From the NCBI GenBank assembly GCA_039000515.1, contig JBCFYV010000012.1, forward strand, positions 28,076,766 through 28,140,765: a DNA stretch of 64,000 nucleotides, in the 5' to 3' direction. The notes beneath the pieces were generated by a model, which saw only the letters and a program-made list of their open reading frames with translations, ran no database searches and had not been told where the DNA came from. The stretch comes from Timema cristinae. Taxonomy: Eukaryota > Arthropoda > Insecta > Phasmatodea > Timematidae. The position numbers and the translations under genes were made by a program. This document shows, in pieces, positions 59,775 through 64,000 of this stretch (within the stretch, counting starts at the first letter, position 1; every line of letters begins with the position of its first letter).

Positions 59775-60616
59775 TTGTACCTATCTAAATTTGTTGTCCC
59801 TGGGAAGAGTGGCACATAATTAAAATTTGGAGGTTGATGTACTTGATTGGTTGTGAATCTGGGGTTACCTGTATTGTTATTTCTATTAATTTGTCGATCA
59901 CTCGAATTTATTTGCCTCGAAGGTCCTTGGTTCCTATCCTGTCGATATTCTATTCTAGGATGTGGATATTTTCTATTTTGCTCTGGTATTGGATAATTAT
60001 TTTGATATCTCTGCCTATCTTGTCCATTATTAATTTCTTTGAATTGAGGGTTTGTTGATTGCCTATGCCTATCAATATTATATCTGTTTGTCTGATCATT
60101 GATTTCTTTGTTTCTTTGATATCTATCATCAAATGCCATTAATACTCTCTCTACTTCTTTGATGTTCTGTTTATTTATGCTAATGAGAACGTCTTGTACT
60201 GGAGTTGGAAAATGATTCATTAGAAGACCTATCAATCTATCCTCTGCTACTGGGTATCGCAAATATTTCGCTTGTGTCACAAATTTATTGAAATATTCAC
60301 TCATAGTACCATCCTTGTCGTTATATTTTCCATTAAAAATTAATTGTAGAAAATCATCCTGCATATTTTGAGACCAATATTTTTCCAAAAATATTTCCCT
60401 AGCCTGCTCGTATGTCTCCCATTCACTCTCTATACTATCTGTCCAGGATTTCGCCTCATCTTCTAGGCCTGATAAAAATATCTCTATTTTGACTTTTTCA
60501 TTTATTCTTTCTCCTTTAAATACTCTTTCTACTTTATTTATATATTGTACTGCTGAAATGTTTCTACTCTTTCCTTTAAATTTTGGAATAAGTGCTAATG
60601 ACGTTTCTCTTAGTCC
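59753..60616 (-). CDS. gag: Gag, capsid- and nucleocapsid-like part
   Basis: Open from GGA at 60616 to TAA at 59753-59755, ~287 codons and no ATG at its start, so it needs the upstream gag part. It contains a retrotransposon-gag (capsid) domain: FLSGLEDEAKSW, WETYEQAREIFLEKYW, MSEYFNKFV, LRYPVAEDRLIGLLMNHFP. The C-terminal ~120 residues are rich in Arg, Asn, Gln and Pro with no CCHC zinc knuckle, so RNA binding would rely on the basic tail. Gag assembles the particle that packages element RNA. Confidence 0.85.
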   Translation of the reverse strand, partial: GLRETSLALIPKFKGKSRNISAVQYINKVERVFKGERINEKVKIEIFLSGLEDEAKSWTDSIESEWETYEQAREIFLEKYWSQNMQDDFLQLIFNGKYNDKDGTMSEYFNKFVTQAKYLRYPVAEDRLIGLLMNHFPTPVQDVLISINKQNIKEVERVLMAFDDRYQRNKEINDQTNRYNIDRHRQSTNPQFKEINNGQDRQRYQNNYPIPEQNRKYPHPRIEYRQDRNQGPSRQINSSDRQINRNNNTGNPRFTTNQVHQPPNFNYVPLFPGTTNLDRYNPRQREN

Positions 60617-61593
60617 TTAGCAAATAAGTTGGTAGTATCGTGTAAGTTACTAGATTCCCCTAGATTTGTTTGATTTTCAACCACAAAATCGGTTAGTTTT
60701 TTATCTAGTTTTTCTACTGCCTTATTTACGATCCCATCTATCTGTTCTTTAATTAAAATTTTATTTGTGTCTTGCTGAGAATCAAGTACTGATTTTACCT
60801 CATTTATTTCTTTTTCAAGGTTGTGTTGGACTACCTTAACATTAGTTTGTGTATGTTCTACCTGTTCCTTTAACCCTTTAATTGACTCTTGTTCTACTGT
60901 TTCTATTTTATTTTTATTGGCTGAAATCTGTTCCATTAACTTGAACTGTCCTTTCCTTAGGTTTTCATGCTTTTCAATCAAAATCTGTTTTACTTTTTCC
61001 TGTTCTATCACTTTGGTATCTACCTCATTTAACTGTATTGCTAAATTTTGATGAACCTTCTCTAATTGGTCTATTTTTTGCTCTACATAACCAAATCTCT
61101 GATCACAAACCTCTTTACTTAACTCTATTTTAGCACTTAATTCTTTATTAATTTGTTCAAGTTTCGTCTGATTTGTATCTATTTTCTGATTAATTGCCTG
61201 GGTATTTGCATATATTATTTGATTAATTTCGTGGCTACCTTTATCTATTTTCTGATTAGTTTCCTGGCTGCTTTTCTTTATTTCCTGTTTAGTTTCCTCA
61301 CTACTCGCTACCATTTGTTGTAACATTATCATAATTTGGGTTAAATCTACTACTGGTTGCTCCATTTTTTGTTCCCTATTCTTTTCTCTTTCTTCCTCAT
61401 CTACTATAACATTTCTTTCTTTTTCTGTCCTATTTCCTTCTCTCTCTCCCTCTGCAAATGACTCTCCATTGTCCTGTTCACTTTCTCTTATTTCCTCATC
61501 TGATTGTTCTAGACCTAACTGATTCCTAGGTCTATTTTCCGCTACCTCTTCAGAATAGCTACTAGCGTCACTATTATTATTTGAATCTTCCAT
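60610..61593 (-). CDS. gag: Gag N-terminal part, coiled coil, ends at a frameshift
   Basis: 327 codons from the ATG at 61593, the first good start after the leader. Residues ~1-75 are acidic and Ser/Asn/Glu-rich (MEDSNNNSDASSYSEEVAEN). Residues ~80-310 are a long heptad-patterned coiled coil (INQKIDTNQTKLEQINKEL, VEQKIDQLEKVHQNL), probably for multimerisation. It stops TAA at 60610-60612 just where the capsid frame opens in the -1 frame (overlap only 7 bases, GGACTAA, no good slippery heptamer). A one-base indel has probably split an originally single gag gene. Confidence 0.8.
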   Translation of the reverse strand: MEDSNNNSDASSYSEEVAENRPRNQLGLEQSDEEIRESEQDNGESFAEGEREGNRTEKERNVIVDEEEREKNREQKMEQPVVDLTQIMIMLQQMVASSEETKQEIKKSSQETNQKIDKGSHEINQIIYANTQAINQKIDTNQTKLEQINKELSAKIELSKEVCDQRFGYVEQKIDQLEKVHQNLAIQLNEVDTKVIEQEKVKQILIEKHENLRKGQFKLMEQISANKNKIETVEQESIKGLKEQVEHTQTNVKVVQHNLEKEINEVKSVLDSQQDTNKILIKEQIDGIVNKAVEKLDKKLTDFVVENQTNLGESSNLHDTTNLFAKD

Positions 61594-61760
61594 TTTTTAA
61601 TTATTGTTCCCTTAATTTAAATAATAAAAAATTTTTTACTGTTCCACCCCCAAAATGCACAAATGACAAATATATTTTTCACTATTTAATTTAAGTTTCT
61701 GTTGATGACTTATCTGTGATCTTCTTTAGACTCGTCTCCACCCCTTGTCTCCTTTGGTGA
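61594..61760 (-). other. Leader segment upstream of gag
   Basis: AT-rich sequence between the tandem arrays and the gag ATG. No ORF. May hold packaging signals but nothing specific is visible. Confidence 0.4.
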
Positions 61761-61776
61761 TGGTAAGCTGCTTCTC

Positions 61777-62050
61777 TCGGTCCTCGACGCTGCTTACTGC
61801 TTATCTTGGTCCTCGGCGTTGCTTCCTGCTTTATCTCGGCGTTGCTTACTGCTTATCTTGGTCCTCGGCGTTGCTTACTGCTTATCTTGGTCCTCGGCGT
61901 TGCTTACTGCTTATCTTGGTCCTCGGCGTTGCTTACTACTTATCTTGGTCCTCGGCGTTGCTTACTGCTTATCCCGGTCCTCGGCGTTGCTTACTGCTTA
62001 TCTTGGTCCTCGGCGTTGCTTACTGCTTATCTCGGTCTTCGGCGTTGTCC
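61777..62050 (-). repeat. 29-bp minisatellite in the element leader
   Basis: About nine copies of TCGGCGTTGCTTACTGCTTA plus TCTTGGTCC (CGGCG at 61866, 61895, 61924, 61953: period 29). Much GC-richer than the rest of the element. All three plus frames stay open through it (up to 138 codons), as expected of a repeat with few stops; not genes. Confidence 0.9.
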
Positions 62051-62059
62051 TCTACTGCT

Positions 62060-62428
62060 TACCTCGGGGAGGTATTTCGTGGCGATCTCGGGGAGGTATC
62101 TCGTGCTGTATCTCGGGGAGATAATTCGTGCTGTATCTCGTGCTGTATCTCGGGGAGGTAATTCGTGCTGTATCTCGGGGAGATAATTCGTGCTGTATAT
62201 TGTGCTGTATCTCGGGGAGGTAATTCGTGCTGTATCTCGGGGAGATAATTCGTGCTGTATCTCGTGCTGTATCTCGGGGAGGTATATTGTGCTGTATCTC
62301 GGGGAGGTAATTCGTGCTGTATCTCGGGGAGATAATTCGTGCTGTATCTCGTGCTGTATCTCGGGGAGGTATATTGTGCTGTATCTCGGGGAGGTAATTC
62401 GTGCTGTATCTCGGGGAGATAATTCGTG
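62060..62428 (-). repeat. Second leader minisatellite with an 87-bp higher-order unit
   Basis: Built from TCGGGGAGGTAATTCGTGCTG and TATC variants of ~25 bp plus 12-bp GTGCTGTATCTC inserts. TATTGTGCTG recurs at 62198, 62285 and 62372, giving an 87-bp period, three times 29. Open frames on both strands (62059-62448, 62190-62435) follow from the period being a multiple of three and lack a proper ATG in the sense direction. Confidence 0.88.
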
Positions 62429-62430
62429 CC

Positions 62431-62448
62431 CCTAAGTTGGGAAGCCAA
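62431..62448 (-). other. Primer-binding site
   Basis: On minus, two bases after the 5' LTR, TGGCTTCCCAACTTAGGG. The TGG start is the complement of the CCA end of a tRNA, as expected for reverse-transcription priming. I could not assign the tRNA. Confidence 0.65.
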
Positions 62449-62696
62449 TTGTAACGTTCTGGAATTACGTTACCGCGATGGGTGCCTATTGACGAATTAT
62501 AATTAATACACTTTTCATTTTGACATGTTTTTTTTTATTGCTGAATTAGTTTAATTAATGCGAAAATAGATCATGTCGAAAAATATACGCGGGCTAGCGC
62601 GGACAGATGTTACTAGACGCCAAGTGAGTTCTGTCAGTATTGGACACCAACTCCCAACTCCCAACTAACCACTGCCTTTATGTTGCACCATCCCTT

Positions 62697-62703
62697 GTAT
62701 ATA
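62697..62703 (-). promoter_or_regulatory. TATA box of the 5' LTR
   Basis: Sense GGAATATATACAAGG. It is the only TATATA well placed between the heat-shock elements and the AATAAA signal at 62539-62534, which lies ~160 bases downstream. Confidence 0.55.
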
Positions 62704-62716
62704 TTCCTTGGTCATG

Positions 62717-62729
62717 GAAGCTTCGAGAA
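62717..62729 (-). promoter_or_regulatory. Perfect heat-shock element in the 5' LTR
   Basis: Sense strand TTCTCGAAGCTTC, i.e. TTC-nn-GAA-nn-TTC, three correctly phased HSF half-sites. It ends ~13 bases upstream of the TATA box (complement of 62697-62703). A second cluster at 62781-62793 has two perfect units and one GAG, and a looser one is at 62830-62846. Confidence 0.7.
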
Positions 62730-63069
62730 GGTTTAGTTTAGAAAAACAAAATACAAGATAAAAACATCTCTGTGTCACTCGAAGCTTCGAGAGCCGGAAA
62801 ATGACTCAAGTTACATTTTAAAATCTCTCTTCGAACCATCGAGAAGAGGAAGTTATTATTTGAAAAATATATATTGTCAAACTGACTTGGCTGGTGTCCG
62901 TGCGTGATGTCACTGTTCAGTGGCTTTTGCCTTCTTAGAAGAAGAAGTGCTTTAAGCGCCATTTAATATACTACATAATTTAAATGAAATAAAATATGTT
63001 TATAAAATTAGGACGATATTATTGTTAATGCTTTCACATACTTTTCAGGGGCAAATCAATTACATTACA

Positions 63070-63073
63070 GTAC
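63070..63073. repeat. Target-site duplication GTAC, right
   Basis: Partner of 52637-52640. Removing the element and one GTAC restores the R1 repeat as seen at ~20170-20190. Confidence 0.85.
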
Positions 63074-63260
63074 ATTTTAAACAAAATTGTTCAAATATAT
63101 TTAGTAAAAATTACATTTTCAAAATAAGTTATTTATATATTATCCTAAAATTATTTGTTTTTAGTATCAATAAAAACATATTATTATTTATAATGAAAAC
63201 TATTCCAAGATTCCTATCTTGAATTTGATTTCTTCAAAAAATTCAATTTTTCTATAATAT
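63070..63260 (+). repeat. Dispersed repeat R1, copy 3, right half
   Basis: ATTTTAAACAAAATTGTTCA, TACATTTTCAAAATAAGTTA and AAACTATTCCAAGATTCC match 20190-20330 and ~280-440. Confidence 0.7.
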
Positions 63261-64000
63261 GTTGTATATATATTATAGGGTGCTACTTAAAATTCACCTT
63301 TTGAAATATCATTGGGGCACCATGTTTTTTTGTTTTCCTGGTTGAAAAACACGTGCAGGCAAAATGTTTTTGAATTTAATCTACCTTTTAAAGTCGCTAC
63401 CACACATAAAATTTTGTAAAAATTGGTCATTTTAAATTGAAGTGCTCCAACTATCAGATATTGTGATGGCCTGAGCCACGAACTGTTCGTTAACATTGCA
63501 CCGTAATTTCACCTCCCGGGACTACCCCACATCCCACACCACTCTCCTAAACCCTCTCTTTCCCCTTACCATACCCCTTCCCATTAAGCATTAATTTGCA
63601 GTCAATAGGTTTGAGATATTAGACGTAATTTATTCATGTCACTACATGTAGTGCTCTCGTAGCATTGTACTCAAGTTATCTTATTGTTGTATTTGTTTAA
63701 AAGTAAGAGTTTCTATTTATATATAAACTAGTCTGCGATGATATCTTTAGATATTAAGGTGACTTGTGGTTAAATTTTGCTACAACAGGGAAGGTGCATG
63801 CAAGTGAAGGTAATAAATACACTTAGAAAAACCTAAAATTTAATTATGGCATTAAATAGTAGAGCAGGTGTTGCTACAAGAACAGCGTCAGAAATATGTA
63901 TGGTAGGTCAGATGTCACCAACCCTAAGTCAAACCAAACTTACATAAAAAAGTAATATTTCAGCTGTTTTTTTGAACAAATTTTAGATGAATAAAAATAT
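63261..64000. other. No gene seen
   Basis: AT-rich. The minus 69-codon frame at 63287-63496 has ordinary composition but no domain I can name. Confidence 0.35.

Larger units (their letters stand above)
52641..63069 (-). mobile_element. Ty3/gypsy-type LTR retrotransposon, near complete, 10,429 bp
   Basis: Bounded by two ~620-bp LTRs (52641-53261 and 62450-63069) and flanked by GTAC at 52637-52640 and 63070-63073. Order in the element's own direction (minus): 5' LTR, PBS, repeat-rich leader, gag, protease-RT-RNase H-integrase, long 3' region, polypurine tract, 3' LTR. RT before integrase in pol, a DD35E core and GPY/F tail place it in Ty3/gypsy (Metaviridae). No env-like ORF. The LTRs differ by about two substitutions and one indel, so insertion was recent. 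The coding part nevertheless carries one stop and one frameshift. Confidence 0.95.
62450..63069 (-). repeat. 5' LTR of the gypsy element (right in window)
   Basis: 620 bp, near-identical to 52641-53261. Differences seen: two substitutions close together at ~62766-62769 (left copy ATATATC, right copy ACATCTC) and loss of one A in GTCACGTGCG, which removes the CACGTG present in the other LTR. This LTR would drive the element. Confidence 0.95.

Noticed and set aside
61745..62448. Overlapping open frames of 81-138 codons on both strands
   Set aside because: They arise from the 29-bp and 87-bp minisatellites in the element leader, exist in several frames at once, and the sense-strand one has no ATG near its start.
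63287..63496. 69-codon minus frame with ordinary composition
   Set aside because: No recognised domain or gene context; it could be a repeat fragment, but nothing in the window supports a call.

Overview
The window is AT-rich, repeat-dominated animal DNA. It has no recognisable host gene, no rRNA gene and no credible functional tRNA gene. An arthropod is the best guess. Supporting signs are a degenerate TTAGG-like interstitial array, a repeat whose text resembles one I know as widespread in arthropod genomes (7223-7695), and many tRNA-derived SINEs beside hAT, BEL/Pao, Ty3/gypsy and non-LTR relics. The species cannot be named from this.

1-35 kb is a mosaic of old repeats. Two main SINE families (called A and B here) have different tRNA-like heads but share one 3' terminal block; several copies keep perfect target-site duplications. 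Other contents are a decayed hAT element with a recognisable transposase C-terminus (10.7-11.3 kb), a second hAT-like element (15.7-17.1 kb), a non-LTR RT C-terminus (8.2 kb), a 94-bp minisatellite (18.0-18.6 kb), two long GA/GT-rich tracts belonging to one inverted repeat family (3.3-4.1 and 23.4-24.1 kb), and a terminal-inverted-repeat element full of ACTTGTA motifs (25.8-27.0 kb).

35-52 kb holds a BEL/Pao gag-protease relic, a CACGTG-containing satellite, a TTAGG-like array and a truncated LINE. An assembly gap of 100 N lies at 43974-44073. The ~7.7 kb right of the gap repeats the ~8.0 kb left of it. The first ~2.9 kb right of the gap is visibly error-ridden, then similarity becomes near-identity. 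The simplest reading is two overlapping contig ends that were never merged, so 44074-51784 is probably not extra genomic sequence.

52.6-63.1 kb is a nearly complete Ty3/gypsy-type LTR retrotransposon on the minus strand, 10,429 bp long, with ~620-bp LTRs that are almost identical and a GTAC target duplication. It sits inside an older dispersed repeat with two other copies in the window. In element order it has 5' LTR, primer-binding site, a leader made of 29-bp-based minisatellites, gag (coiled-coil part then capsid-like part, separated by a frameshift), pol (protease, RT, RNase H, DD35E integrase, GPY/F) in the -1 frame, a 3.1-kb region without an env-like ORF, polypurine tract and 3' LTR. 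Pol is cut by one in-frame TAG. The LTRs carry a perfect three-unit heat-shock element next to the TATA box, which suggests a heat- or stress-inducible promoter. This is the most interesting biological signal here.
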